Shown here: one piece after another, positions 50,340 to 61,849 of the stretch
How the letters are laid out: every line of letters begins with the position of its first letter
How positions within the stretch are numbered: the first letter of the stretch is position 1
Source of the DNA: Plotosus lineatus
Taxonomy: Eukaryota > Chordata > Actinopteri > Siluriformes > Plotosidae
Direction: 5' to 3'
Assembly: GCA_024760905.1 (NCBI GenBank)
Contig: CM045745.1
Location: forward strand, 1,284,001 to 1,348,000
Length of the DNA stretch: 64,000 nt
The notes under the pieces: model-generated
Seen by the model: only the letters and a program-made list of their open reading frames with translations
Databases searched by the model: none
Told to the model about the DNA's origin: nothing
Program-made: the position numbers and the translations under genes

Positions 50340-50453
50340 GGTCATTGAACAGCTGGGAGGGAAGCAGCTAGTCATGAACCACATGCATCATGAGGACCAA
50401 CTGGTGCGCTACAACGCTCTCCTCGCTGTTCAAAAGCTGATGGTGCATAACTG
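50340..50453 (+). CDS. ATP6V1H: ATP6V1H exon, [18 protein letters not shown] to KLMVHN
   Basis: The acceptor is TCCTCCTCATCAG (50339) and the donor GTAAGC starts at 50454. The first base completes Arg, and the exon ends with TG of the Trp codon that in human opens the final EYLGKQLQ segment. The peptide is nearly identical to human, with one change (DQLVRYN for DQQVRYN). An RTE LINE ends only about 190 bp upstream of the acceptor. The last coding exon was looked for in 50.5-64 kb and not found. Confidence 0.96.
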
Positions 50454-51425
50454 GTAAGCTTCACATTCTTCATAGTCCCAGGGTCATTTAAGATATTACA
50501 CTATTATAAAATGTTGAAAGCACTGATTAGAAACTGCTGCAACAGGAGAGCTTTGTTTCTATTGGCGTATGAGACTGAAATGATATTGTCACCGTTTACA
50601 CGTTTATTTATTTATATTTCTTTAAAATATAATGTCAGGCATTGTGGGTTAATTTTCTACAACAGCAGCTCTGATGGCAATTCTGGCAGTTATTCAAATG
50701 ACAAGTTTATATTAAAGTGTTCATCTTAATCCATTTGCGTTTCTATAGTCAAATCTAATTCATAGGGCTCTGTCCAACCCAATGCTTCATCACAGAGCAT
50801 ATATGCCAACATTTAGCAATGATCACAAATGTATAGAAATTGTTCAGTACAGGATTTATTTATACTGTATGTGTATCATTTTTATGTCAAACATTTCGGA
50901 ATTCAAGGCTTTGTAACATCCGCCACAGGAGAGTCTTAAGATAGAAGACCTTTTGGGTTCTCTGTAACACGAAAGGCTGCAGTCTTCTTTTTTGTTTTAA
51001 TTTAATTCCCATGAGTATTTTTAGTTATTTTAAGCCTGAATAAAGAGACCATGTCAGAACATGACATCAAGGTAAACCACTGGTTTAATTGCTTAAAAAA
51101 GAAACCCTTCTTTGTAAATGCTGACATCAGGAAATACTTCATTAGTTTTGGTATTGATGCCGTCGTCAATCTTGACTAAAAGCTTTTGAAGCATAGAAGG
51201 AGAAATCCACAAATATTTGCTTTCTCTCTTATCTATGGGAGATTTCAAAGAGCTTATTTTGACCTGAGATTGAGGCCGTTGTATGTTTGAATGAGTTCCT
51301 CCAGGCTCTGAGTTTTATAGACACATGGATCAGATGAGAAGTTTTATTGAAGCATTTCTTTGGGCTGTCTGTCAGAAATGCATTACACACGTCGCTCTCT
51401 GTGTTGTCCACATTTTTCTTAAACT
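50454..51425. other. Intron, no gene
   Basis: Ordinary intron. Searched for the final ATP6V1H exon (EYLGKQLQ); not found. Confidence 0.55.
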
Positions 51426-51429
51426 TTAA

Positions 51430-51515
51430 TAGATATATAGATACAGCTTTATTGATCTCACAATGGAGAAATTCACTGTTACAGGCTCTCGAAGTACCAT
51501 CAGTAAAGGGTGCAA
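51430..51515 (-). repeat. 3' end of Rex1/L2-like LINE
   Basis: The segment agctttattgatctcacaat, then ggagaaattcactgttacag matches the 3' end of the LINE at 57511-60040. It is a 5'-truncated solo copy. Confidence 0.8.
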
Positions 51516-52247
51516 AATAGCTCAGAAAGGTGCATCATTAAGTCATAATATTAAAACAGATCAATAAAATAATAGACGTATTAATTTCAGAGAACCACCC
51601 CTGCATGTTTTGAGTTCCTTCCACCGTTGTTCACCGTTAGCTCACAAGTGTGGATGGTTAAAATAACTTTTTACTGTGGAAAGTGTGTAACAAATGAGGC
51701 ACATTATAGGTATTGGTGCACCCTTTCCATTAATCTTTGGCCCAATAGTGATTCTACATTTTTGCTAAACATACTACTATGTTATGAAAAACAACATCTG
51801 GAGACATCCTAGACCAGAGGCCTCAACAGGCAAACCGTGGTCTGGGTCCCGATGCAGAAGGTGTCGCATGCAGAACCGTACGTACAGCTTAAGCAGAACA
51901 TTATTAATTAAAACTGGGCCGGTGCTTCTATTTTAATCAGCGCAGCTTTTGTGGTTTATTGGCTGAGGAGACATACAGACAAAATTCATGGAAATTAAGT
52001 CACAATATGTAACACCACACAGCCAGTTTCGCCTGTGCATTCTGGGTGGTAAATATTGTGACTTTACAGTGCAGACAGATGAGAATTCGAGGCAAATTAC
52101 GCATGGAATGGAAAAGAAAGATAGCAACACATGTAGAGAAGACTCGGTGAGAGATGCATACGATTTAGCAGGAGGAAAAAGAATCATAAAAGCCTTGCAT
52201 ATCCTGAACATGTTTGGCTGCACACACAACTGTCAGGAAGCTTTCTT
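51516..52247. other. No gene seen
   Basis: Mixed sequence with short open frames on both strands (for example 51988-52254) that match nothing I recognise. Confidence 0.45.
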
Positions 52248-52393
52248 CACCTGAACACAAGTCGGGTCTGATCAACCATGGCTGGGTCGCCTGGGCGAGG
52301 GTGTCTGATGTTGAAAGACCCGAAACATCCGAGGACCTCAGGTTACATCACTGATGATGTGTTCAGGAGCATCCTAGAGATGTATCATAACAA
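52248..52393 (+). repeat. 5' direct repeat of RLE-type LINE
   Basis: 146 bp, matching 61371-61517 with three substitutions and one missing G. It starts at cacctgaacacaagtc, which in the 3' copy contains the stop codon of the long ORF. Confidence 0.93.
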
Positions 52394-55154
52394 TCACTTA
52401 GCTGGTGAAACCAGTGGCGACCAGGAATAGACTGGTTGGCAACCAAGAATAGATTGGTGACAACTGGAGAGACAGTGGACAGCACGGAGAGACGGCAACC
52501 GAGGCAGGGAGGGTTGGCAGCCCGAACTCCATCTTCTGAGAAGAGGAAACCCAAAGAAAGCTATGAATCAACTCATGGAACGATACCCCCAGGGATGCCC
52601 GAGAGGGGGGGAGGATGAGCATCCCAACCCGACGGACCTAGGGTTAACGAACATTGGCTATGGTCAATCGACGACGAGTGTGAAGTGCAGAAGTGGAAAG
52701 GTCTGCAAGAACAGCCGAGGTCTTAAGATTCACCAGACTCGGATGAAGTGTTTAGAGGGAGAGCAAGCATCACAACGCACAGGGAACACACCTGGTGAGA
52801 CGCAGGAGGAGCCAGGCCCGGAGATACCGCACAGAGCCAGGAACCTCCAAGTGCCGCAACCAATTCCTCAGAACAGACTTCCGGAGAGGGTTCGAATCAA
52901 TTGGCCGCAGGCCTGCAAGACGGCAGTCTGGCAGCAGTTCGATGGGGATGTGGACTCTGTGTTAGAGGCAACAGCGAGGGGCGACGCGGACCGAAGACTT
53001 CAAACGATGACCATAATCATCGTTAGTCTGGCTGTGGAAAGGTTCAGAGTAGTGGAGAAGAGGACGGAAAGAGCACCCTTCACCATGAACCAGAGAGCAA
53101 CAAAAATCCATCGGATCCGGCAGGAGCTCAAGTCCCTTAAGAGGCAGCACAAGGAGGCAAGCGAGGAGCAACGCGCCCCCCCCCCCCCCCCCCCGGTAGA
53201 GCTGCGAACCATCTTGAGAAAGAAGCTGTTGACTCTCCGAAGAGCTGAGTGGCACCGGCGGAGGCTGGCTTCACCAAGCAACTCTTGGGACAGAAGCGTG
53301 GAGGGAGATTGATTTGCTCCAAGGAAGAGATAGATCGGCACATTCAGACCACCTATAGCGATCCTGACAGGCAGCAGGAGCTGGGCCATTGCAACACCCT
53401 GATACAACCATCACCCCCCACGAAGGAGTTTGATGGAAGAGAGCCACTCCTTAAAGAGGTACAGGATGTTGTGAGAAAAGCCCGAACCAGTTCAGCTCCC
53501 GGGCCAAGTGGAGTGCCGTACAAGGTTTATAAGAACTGTCCCCTGTTACTGAAGCGGCTATGGAAGATCTTGAAAGTCATCTGGAGAAGAGGGAAGGTGG
53601 CGCAGCAGTGGCGATATGCTGAGGGAGTCTGGATCCCAAAGGAAGAAAATTCCAAGAACATCGACCAATTCAGGATTATTTCCTTGCTGAGTGTGGAAGG
53701 GAAAATCTTCTTCAGCATAGCAAGGCGGTTGACCGACTTTCTCTCCAGCAACAGCTACATCGACACCTCAGTGCAGAAGGGCGGCATACCCGGGGTGCCA
53801 GGTTGCCTGGAGCATACGGGAGTGGTGACCCAGCTCATCAGAGAAGCTCAGGAGAACAAAGGAGACTTGGCAGTGCTTTGGCTCGACCTCGCTAACGCCT
53901 ATGGATCCATCCCACACAAGCTGGTCCAAGCAACCTTGGAGAGGCATCATGTGCCAGGCCAGGTCGCACAACTCATTATAGACTACTACAATCAGTTCAG
54001 TATGAGAGTGTCAGCAGGGCTTGTAACATCAGATTGGCAAAGAGTCGAGGTTGGGATCATCACAGGCTGTACCATCTCCGTGATCCTTTTTGCCTTGGCA
54101 ATGAACATGCTAGTTAAGTCTGCTGAAACTCAGTGTCGGGGCCCAAAGTCTGCAACGGGAGTGCGGCAACCACCAATCAGGGCATATATGGACGATCTTA
54201 CCATTACCACTGAGTCAGTACCAGGAAGCAGGTGGATACTGCAAGGGCTGGAAGAGCTGTGTAGATGGGCAAGGATGAGGTTTAAGCCGGAGAAATCGCG
54301 GTCACTGGTGCTGAAGAGGGGCAAAGTTGTGGACAGGTTCCGCTTCAGCATCGGTGGGGCACCAATCCCAACTGTTTCTGAAAAACCAGTGAAGAGTCTT
54401 GGCAAGGTATTCAACAGCAGCCTTAAGGATTCAGCATCCATTCAAGAAACCTGTCAGGAGCTGGAGAGCTGGTTGAGAACAGTGGACCGATCTGGGCTAC
54501 CCGGGAAGTTCAAGGCCTGGATTTATCAACATGGCATCCTGCCCAAAGTGCTGTGGCCTCTACTCATCTACGAGGTTCCAATTTCAATCGTGGAGGGCCT
54601 AGAGAGGAAGGTTAGCAGTTTCCTCAGGAGGTGGCTGGGTCTGCCTAGGAGTCTTAGTAGCATCGCTCTCTATGGACGCACTAGAGGAGGAGTTTAAGGT
54701 GACAAAGGCAAGAGAAGTGATGATGTACCGGGACTCCCGCGACCCTAAGGTGGCCCAGGCAGGGGTCAGAGTGAAAACCGGGAGGAAGTGGAGAGCCGAT
54801 GAAGCCGTCACACACGCTGAATTGCGGATATGACACAGAGCCCTGGTCGGAGCAGTGACCCACGGTAGGGCTGGTCTGGGAACATGTACAACGCCACAGT
54901 ATGAGAAGGCCAAGGGGAAGGAGAGACGGCGATTGGTGCAGGAGGAGGTGAGGGCAGAAGTGGAGGAGATGAGGAGCAGCAGAGCAGTCGGCCGAAGGCA
55001 GCAGGGTGCCTGGACAAGGTGGGAGCAGGCCATGGAACGAAAAGTCACATGGGCAGAGCTTTGGCGGGCAGAGCCGCACCGAATAAAGTTCCTTGTCCAA
55101 GCGGTCTATGACATTCTGCCCAGTCCATCAAACCTCTCCATTTGGGGTAGAATA
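52394..55154 (+). pseudogene. RLE-type non-LTR retrotransposon (HERO/NeSL/R2-like), 5' part: finger and RT
   Basis: After a leader, frame 52563-53312 encodes a Cys/His finger (VCKNSRGLKIHQTRMKC) and a charged linker; a run of 19 C lies at 53176-53194. A frameshift near 53260 leads to 53249-54697, the reverse transcriptase: FTKQLLGQKRGG, APGPSGVPYKVYK, DLAVLWLDLANAYGSIPH (catalytic Asp), GIITGCTISVILFALAMNM, AYMDDLTI (catalytic pair MDD). A stop at 54697 and later shifts end the frame, but related coding continues to about 55154, where the RTE element is inserted. Such elements nick their target with a restriction-like endonuclease; that domain is at 60697-61376. Confidence 0.88.
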
Positions 55155-57510
55155 GAGTTATACTATGCGAATCACAAGAAAGAATCACATACTGGATCGG
55201 TCGAGGCCCGGGTTAACAACGACCGCCATCAGTGCCGTCAACCAACAGGGTGCTGATGGAAATTGGACTACTGTTGGTCGAAGACGTCGAAGAAGGAGAG
55301 GCAGGAGGCGTGTCCGTTGTCAGAGAGAGAAGAGGAAAGGCATGAGTCTAGGACTGAAAGTAGGGACTTTGAATGTTGGAACTATGACAGGAAAAGGTAG
55401 AGAGCTGGCTGACATGATGCAGAGGAGGAAGGTGGACATACTGTGTGTTCAGGAGACCAGGTGGAAAGGTCGCAAGGCTAGAAGCATAGGATCAGGGTTT
55501 AAGCTGTTTTATCACGGTGTGGATGGGAAGAGAAATGGAGTCGGAGTCATCTTGAAGGAGGAGTTTGCCAGGAATGTTCGAGAAGTGAAAAGAGTGTCAG
55601 ACAGAGTGATGAGTCTCAAGTTAGAAATTAAAGGTGTGATGGTCAATGTTGTTAGTGCTTATGCCCCACAGGAAGGATGTGAGCGAGAAGAGAAGGAGAG
55701 ATTCTGGAGTGAGTTAGACGAAGTGATGCAGAGTACCCCCACAGGTGAAAGAGTGGTCATTGGGGCAGACTTCAATGGACATGTTGGTGCAGGAAACAGA
55801 GGGGACGAGGAAGTGATGGGTAGGTTTGGTATCCAGGACAGGAACGCAGAAGGACAGATGTTGGTAGATTTTGCAAAAAGGATGGAAATGGCTGTGGTGA
55901 ATACTTTCTTCCAGAAGAGAGAGGAGCATAGGGTGACTTATAAAAGTGGAGGTAGGAGTACACAGGTAGACTACATCTTGTGCAGGCGATGTAATTTAAA
56001 GGAAGTCAGTGACTGCAAAGTAGTAGTGGGTGAGAGTGTTGCCAAACAGCATAGGATGGTGGTGTGCAGGATGATGCTGATGGTGAGGAAGGTGAAGAAG
56101 GCAAAGGCAGAGAAGACAAAGTGGTGGAAGTTGAAAAAGGAAGAGTGTCGGGTTGTCTTCAAGGAGGGGTTGAAACAGGCTTTGGGTGGTCAGGAAGTGC
56201 TTCCAGATGACTGGACAACTACAGCTAATGAGATCAGGGAGACAGGTAGGAGAATACTTGGTGTGTCATCTGGAAGGAAAGTAGATAAGGAGACTTGGTG
56301 GTGGAATGAGGAAGTGCAGGAGTGTGTACAAAGGAAGAGATTAGCTAAGAAGAAGTGGGACATTGAGAAAACCGAAGAGAGTAAACAGGAGTACAGGGAG
56401 ACACAGCGTAAAGCAAAGGTAGCAGTGTCAAAGGCCAAACAGAGCGCGTTTGATGACTTGTATGGTCGGTTGGAAAGTAAGGAGGGAGAAAATGATTTAT
56501 ACAGGTTGGCACAGCAGAGAAATAGAGCTGGGAAGGACGTGCAGCAAGTTAGATTGATAAAGGACAGAGAGGGAAATGTATTGACTGATGACAGAAGTGT
56601 GCTGGGAAGATGGAAAGAGTACTTTGAAGAGCTGATGAATGAGGAAAATGAGAGAGAAAAAAGAGTAGAAGAGGTGACTGTTGAGGACCAGGAAGTAGCA
56701 AAGATTAGTAAGGGGGAAGTGAGGAGGGCATTGAAGAGGATGAAGAATGGAAAGGCAGTGGGTCCTGATGACATACCGGTGGAGGTATGGAAGTGTCTAG
56801 GAGAGGTAGCAGTAGATTTTCTGACAAGAACATTCAACAAGGTCTTAGAGAGTGAGAGGATGCCAGAGGAATGGAGGAGAAGTGTGCTGGTGCCCATTTT
56901 TAAGAACAAGGGAGACGTGCAGAGTTGTGGCAACTACAGAGGGATAAAGTTGGGAAAGAATAGTGGAAGCTAGACTAAGAGCAGAGGTCAGCATTTGTGA
57001 ACAACAGTTTGGTTTCATGCCGAGAAAGAGCACCACAGATGCAGTGTTTGCCTTGAGGATGTTAATGGAGAAGTACAGAGAAGGTCAGAGGGAGCTGCAT
57101 TGTGCCTTTGTGGATCTGGAAAAAGCATATAACAGGGTGCCGAGAGAAGAACTGTGGTATTGCATGAGGAAGTCTGGAGTGGCAGAGAAGTATGTTAGAG
57201 TGGTGCAGGACATGTATGAGAGATGTAAGACAGTGGTGAGGTGTGCTGTCGGTGTGACAGAAGAGTTCAAGGTGGAGGTGTGACTGCATCAAGGGTCAGC
57301 TCTCAGCCCCTTCTTGTTTGCTACGGTGATGGACAGGCTGACAGATGAGGTTAGACAAGATTCCCCATGGACTATGATGTTTGCAGATGACATTGTGATC
57401 TGTAGTGAGAGCAGAGAACAAGTGCAGGAAAATCTAGAGAGGTGGAGGTATGCCCTGGAAAGGAGGGGAATGAAGATTAGCCTCAGTAAGACAGAATACA
57501 TGTGCATGAA
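55155..57510 (+). pseudogene. RTE LINE copy D, 5' part (602-codon frame)
   Basis: Frame 55165-56973 is the longest RTE reading in the window. It holds a complete endonuclease (TLNVGTMTGKGRELAD, CVQETRWKG, VVIGADFNGHVGAGN, DYILCRRCNLKEVSD, AKQHRMVVCR) and the RT start ([34 protein letters not shown]). It breaks at a small deletion near 56953. The RT continues in another frame at 56963-57283 ([14 protein letters not shown]), ends at TGA 57281 where other copies have GGA, and continues with MFADDIVI. The LINE at 57511-60040 is inserted next. The whole lies inside the RLE-type element. Confidence 0.93.
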
Positions 57511-58388
57511 GATAAGATAAGATAAGATAAGATAAGATACAACTTTATTAATCTCACAATGGAGAAATTCACTGTTACAGGCTCTTGAGGTACTATCAGT
57601 AGGGGGTGCAAAAATAGATACATATACAAACATACACACATACATATATATTATATAAGTAAATAAATAAATAGATACATAAATAGTATAAATTAATAAA
57701 CAATAAAATAAAAGAATGGAGCAACTTTATAGACTGGCCTATATGAAAGTGTAAATGTATCTGAGGGCAGAGTAGATGGGTTGATATGGTTCACAGTCAG
57801 TGGGGTAGATGTGGTTGATGAAAGTGCACGGGGTTTTTATTGCACATAACCGGTATTTTCACAGACAGTTACAAAGTGGCGTTGTACAGTCTGACAGCGG
57901 TGGGAATGAACGACCTGCGGTAGCGCTCCTTCCTGCACTGAGGATGTCTCAGTTGTCCACTGAAGGAGCTGCTCAGCTCCTCTACAGTCTGGTGCAGTGG
58001 GTGAGAGCTATTGAACAGGATGGATGTGAGCTTTGCTACCATCCTCCTCTCACTCACCTCCTCCACAGAGTCCAGTGGGCAGCCGAGCACAGAGCTGGCC
58101 CTCCTGACCAGCTTGTTCAGTCTCTTCCTGTCCCGCTCTGTGCTGCCCGGGGCCCAGCAGATGGCAGCGTAGAGGATTGCAGAGGCTACCACAGAGTCAT
58201 AAAAAGTCCTGAGCAGAGGTCTGCATACGCCGAAGGACCTGAGTCTCCTCAGAAGGTGGAGGCGACTCTGGCCCTTCTTGTACAGGACGTTGGTGTTGTG
58301 GGACCAGTCCAGTTTATTGTTAAGGTGAACACCCAGGTACTTGAAACTGTCCACTGTCTCAATGTCCTGTCCCTGGATGTTCACTAGT

Positions 58389-58421
<33 letters not shown>

Positions 58422-60040
58422 CGAGTGCTTCTCCTGAAGTCGACCACCATCTCCTTCGTCTTCCTGGTGTTCAAGCACAGGTGGTTGCGCTCACACCAGT
58501 CCACGAAGTCAACGATGACCGATCGGTACTCCAGCTCGTTCCCCTCTGACACACGGCCCACGATGGCGGAGTCGTCCGAGAACTTCTGGAGGTGGCAGCT
58601 GTTTGTGTTATATATGAAGTCCGAGGTATAGATGTTGAAAAGGAAGGGTGAGAGGACGGTGCCCTGCGGTGCCCCCGTGCTGCAGAGTACCACCTTTGAC
58701 TTGCAGCCGCACGTACTGTGGACGGTTAGTAAGGTAGTCAATAATCCAGGCAGCAAGTTGTTAGAGAAGCACCGTACACTCCGTGTTGGCACAGTGCTGT
58801 CCACGCAGAAGTTCATGTAGTCGGTGATGCAGTGTGTGAGGCCGTCGATGTCATCACCAAAGGAGTCACAGAGCATGCTCCAGTCTGTGGTCTGGAAACA
58901 GTCCCTAAGCCTCTCGTTGGTCTCCTCGGTCCACACTTTCACAGACCTCTTCTGTGCAGGTTCCTTTCGCACCCTAGGTGTGTATTGGGGGAGCAGGTAG
59001 ACCAGGTTGTGGTCTGAGCGTCCCAGTGGGGGGAGGGCGGTGGAGCTGTAAGCGTCCTTCACATTTGCATACAGTAAGTCCAGAGTTTTATTGTCTCTTG
59101 TGGAGCACTTCACGTATTGCGTGAACGTCGGGAGAGAGGCGGAGAGAGGGGCGTGGTTAAAATCCCCGCTGATCAGAATCATGGCGCGGGGGTGACGAGT
59201 CTGTGTCTGATTAACGGCGCTGTGGAGACGCTCACACGCGGCCGCCGCATCAGCCGAGGGCGGAATGTACACGCAAAACACAATCACGTGTGAAAACTCC
59301 GTCGGTAGATAATATGGCCGCGCGCTTACCGCGAGCAGCTCCAGGTCCCGCGTGCACAGCTGCTCCTTCACGTGCACGTTTGCCGGGTGGCACCATCGTT
59401 CATTCACATAGACCGCCACGCCCCCTCCTTTCTTCTTACCGCTCTCCGTTACACTCCGATCTGCACGCGCGAGTGTAAATCCATGAAGAGAAACCACAGA
59501 GTCCGGTGTGAGTTCATTCAGCCACGTCTCTGAGAAACACATGAGGCTGCAGTCCCGGTACTGCCTCTGCTGCCGGGTCAGCGCCGCCAGCTCCTCCGTC
59601 TTGTTGGCGATCGCGCGGACATTTCCCATGATGACAGAGGGAACACATGTCCTCCGCGTCTTTCGTCCCCCTCTGCAGCCTCTCCTTTTCCTTCGTATTT
59701 CCATAGGAACAACGGGCTTTTCCGCATGAAGGAGGGCGGGGGCGCGCAGGCCGAGGAGGGTCTCACGTGTGTAAGACCTGCGTTGCTCAGAGCCGTCGGT
59801 GAATGAGTTTCCTGACGCCGATCCAAAAAGTGGAAATAAAAGTGCACAGAAAAACAAAAGCATCATGAAAGTATGTTTTCCAGATGCAGGATTGAAGAAA
59901 GAAAAAGAAAATTTGAAAAAAGATAAAGAAACATGCCTATATACAATCGAAAAGAGAAAAAAAAGAAAAATAAACTGAAGAGCTCCTGTAACTGGCTGCA
60001 GGTCACCCGGCGCCATCTTGGGGGGAAAAAAAATAAAAAA
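57511..60040 (-). pseudogene. Rex1/L2-like LINE with open but internally deleted 715-codon frame
   Basis: The minus-strand frame 60016-57869 is open. It starts MAPGDLQPVTG just after the 5' end, then a basic segment, and then an apurinic-type endonuclease (CFSETWLNELTPDSVVSLHG; LISGDFNHAPL; RSDHNLVYLL). The frame then passes at about FSNNLLPGLL directly to the RT region just before GAPQGTVLSPFLFN; the RT part before it, with the first catalytic Asp, is missing. FSDDSAIVGR (second catalytic box) and a C-terminal domain follow. A GT run (58387-58421) encodes alternating Thr-His inside the frame. The 3' end carries GATAA units (57511-57538 on +). It is not able to copy itself as it stands. Confidence 0.9.
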
Positions 60041-60696
60041 ATGACAAGGACCAAAGAGGAACGGTGAGATTACAGGGAGCAGAGATAAGAAAGGTGGAGG
60101 ATTTTAAGTGCTTAGGCTCAACAATCCAGAGCAATGGAGAGTGTGGAAAAGAGGTCAAGAAGCGTGTGCAGGCAGGTTGGAATGGTTGGAGAAAAGTGTC
60201 CGGTGTGATGTGTGATCGGAGGGTATCGGCAAGAGTGAAAGGAAAAGTTTACAAGACGGTGTTGAGGCCAACAATGTTGTATGGGTTAGAAACAGTGGCC
60301 CTGGGGAAAAGACAGGAGGCAGAGTTGGAGCTAGCAGAGATGAAAATGTTGAGGTTCTCTTTGGGAGTAACGAGGATGGATAGGATTAGGAATGAGCACA
60401 TCAGAGGGACAGCACATGTAAGACGTTTTGGAGACAAAGTCAGAGAGGCTAGATTGAGATGGTTTGGACATGTACAGAGGAGGGATAGTGATTATATTGG
60501 TAATAGGATGCTGAGGCTGGAACTACCAGGCAAAAGGCCTAGAGGAAGACCAAAGAGACGATTCATGGATGTGGTGAAGGAGGACATGAAGGTCGTTGGT
60601 GTAAGAGAAGAAGATGCAAAGGATAGGGTGAGATGGAGGCAGATGATTCGCTGTGGCGACCCCTGAAGGGAAAAGCCGAAAGGAAAACAAGAAGAA
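60041..60696 (+). pseudogene. RTE LINE copy D, 3' part
   Basis: Continues copy D after the interruption. 200 codons are open (60064-60666): VEDFKCLGSTIQSNGECGKE, MLYGLETVALGK, LRWFGHVQRRDSDYIG, ending CGDP. The short tail ggcgacccctgaagggaaaa follows. The junction base sequence atgacaagga matches the uninterrupted copy at 29320. Confidence 0.93.
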
Positions 60697-61376
60697 GAGT
60701 CTTCCAACTGCCCGCAATGCCCAGGCAGAGGCACGTTGGAGCACATTCTGAGCTGCTGTCCAGTAGCCCTTGGGCAGGGGCGGTACACCTGGCGCCACAA
60801 CCAGGTTCTGAAACCCATTGCGGAAGTCATCAGCATGGGAATCAGCAAAAGCAGCAGACGGTCCTGCCCCACCACTCAGTTGATCACCTTTGTGAAGACG
60901 GGTGAGAAGTTGGGAAAAACCGCAGGAGCCAGGAACCCATCGGGGCTACTGGCAACCGCAAAAGACTGGCAGCTGTCTGTTGACCTGGAGAAACAACTCA
61001 AGTTCCCCCAGTGTATTGTCTCAACCACCCTGAGGCCAGACATCCTCCTGGTGTCAAAGGAGACAAAGAGCATCATCTTGATGGAGCTCACCGTGCCATG
61101 GAAGGACCGACTGGATGAGGCCCATGAGGGAAAGAAGACCAAATATGAAGATCTGGTCGTAGGCTGCCGTAAGCAGGGCTGGAAGGCACAGTGTATGCCC
61201 ATCGAGGTTGGCTGCAGAGGGTTCGCAGGCCAATCACTCCATAAAACCTTGAGTGTGCTGGGCATTACGGGGATGGAGAGGAGAAGAGCCATCAAGAGGA
61301 TCACTGAGGAAGCAGAGAAAGCCTCGAGATGGCTGTGGATTAGGAGAGGAGATCCATGGAAAGCAAAAGCCACCTG
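60697..61376 (+). pseudogene. RLE-type LINE, 3' part: CCHC motif and restriction-like endonuclease
   Basis: Resumes the element of 52394-55154. CPQCPGRGTLEHILSCC is a Cys-x2-Cys-x7-His-x4-Cys zinc motif. It is followed by the endonuclease with the PD-(D/E)xK fold signature: RPDILLVS (Asp), IILMELTVPWKDR (Glu) and the KKTKYEDLV Lys region. The frame is open to the stop at 61374. This domain cuts the target site and is typical of R2, NeSL and HERO groups. Together with the RT it makes a single-ORF element; HERO is my best guess for the clade. Confidence 0.87.
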
Positions 61377-61517
61377 AACACAAGTCGGGGTCTGATCAAC
61401 CATGGCTGGGTCGCCTGGGCGAGGGTATCTGATTTTGAAAGACCCGAAACATCCGAGGACCTCAGGTTACATCACTGATGATGTGTTCAGGAGCATCCTA
61501 GAGATGCATCATAACAA
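61371..61517 (+). repeat. 3' direct repeat of RLE-type LINE
   Basis: Copy of 52248-52393 that begins within the last codons of the long ORF and forms the start of its 3' UTR. A small frame (61402-61584, 60 codons) is open across it. The UTR continues to about 61590. Confidence 0.93.
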
Positions 61518-61849
61518 GGTGGTTCCAGGCACGCACCTCAACATATGTATGAGAGTCGTGTGCAGTGACTCCATTCAAGCCTAAGTTTCAGATTCTGGCA
61601 GGACATGCTGGAGCTCAATTCTTTCAATGAGGGGGGAAAAAAATGGTGAAGTTGATTATAAGTGGGCAGAAAGTGAGCCTTGGATGTGTTGAAGTTTATT
61701 TTCTGTAAAATTGGTTGAAACTTGAGACAAGATGTGAAACAGGAAGGGGGAATCTTAAGCTTTTCTTCCCTTCATTTTAATTTTCTGAATTTCAGCAGTT
61801 TCTTTGTACATATGTAATTTTCACGTTTTATTTATTTTGCTTATTCATT

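Noticed and set aside
56190..56933. Ser/Phe/Leu-rich 247-codon frame on the minus strand
   Set aside because: Antisense of the RTE RT region; the same shadow appears in every RTE copy (for example 47476-48120).
58341..59729. Plus-strand open frames across 57.8-59.7 kb
   Set aside because: Shadows of the minus-strand LINE frame; no independent similarity.
52248..61517. LTR retrotransposon, because of terminal direct repeats
   Set aside because: The RT (MDD box) and PD-(D/E)xK endonuclease are of non-LTR type, and there are no protease, RNase H or integrase readings.
61402..61584. 60-codon frame after the stop of the RLE-type LINE
   Set aside because: Conserved between the two direct repeats only because they are copies; no evidence of translation.
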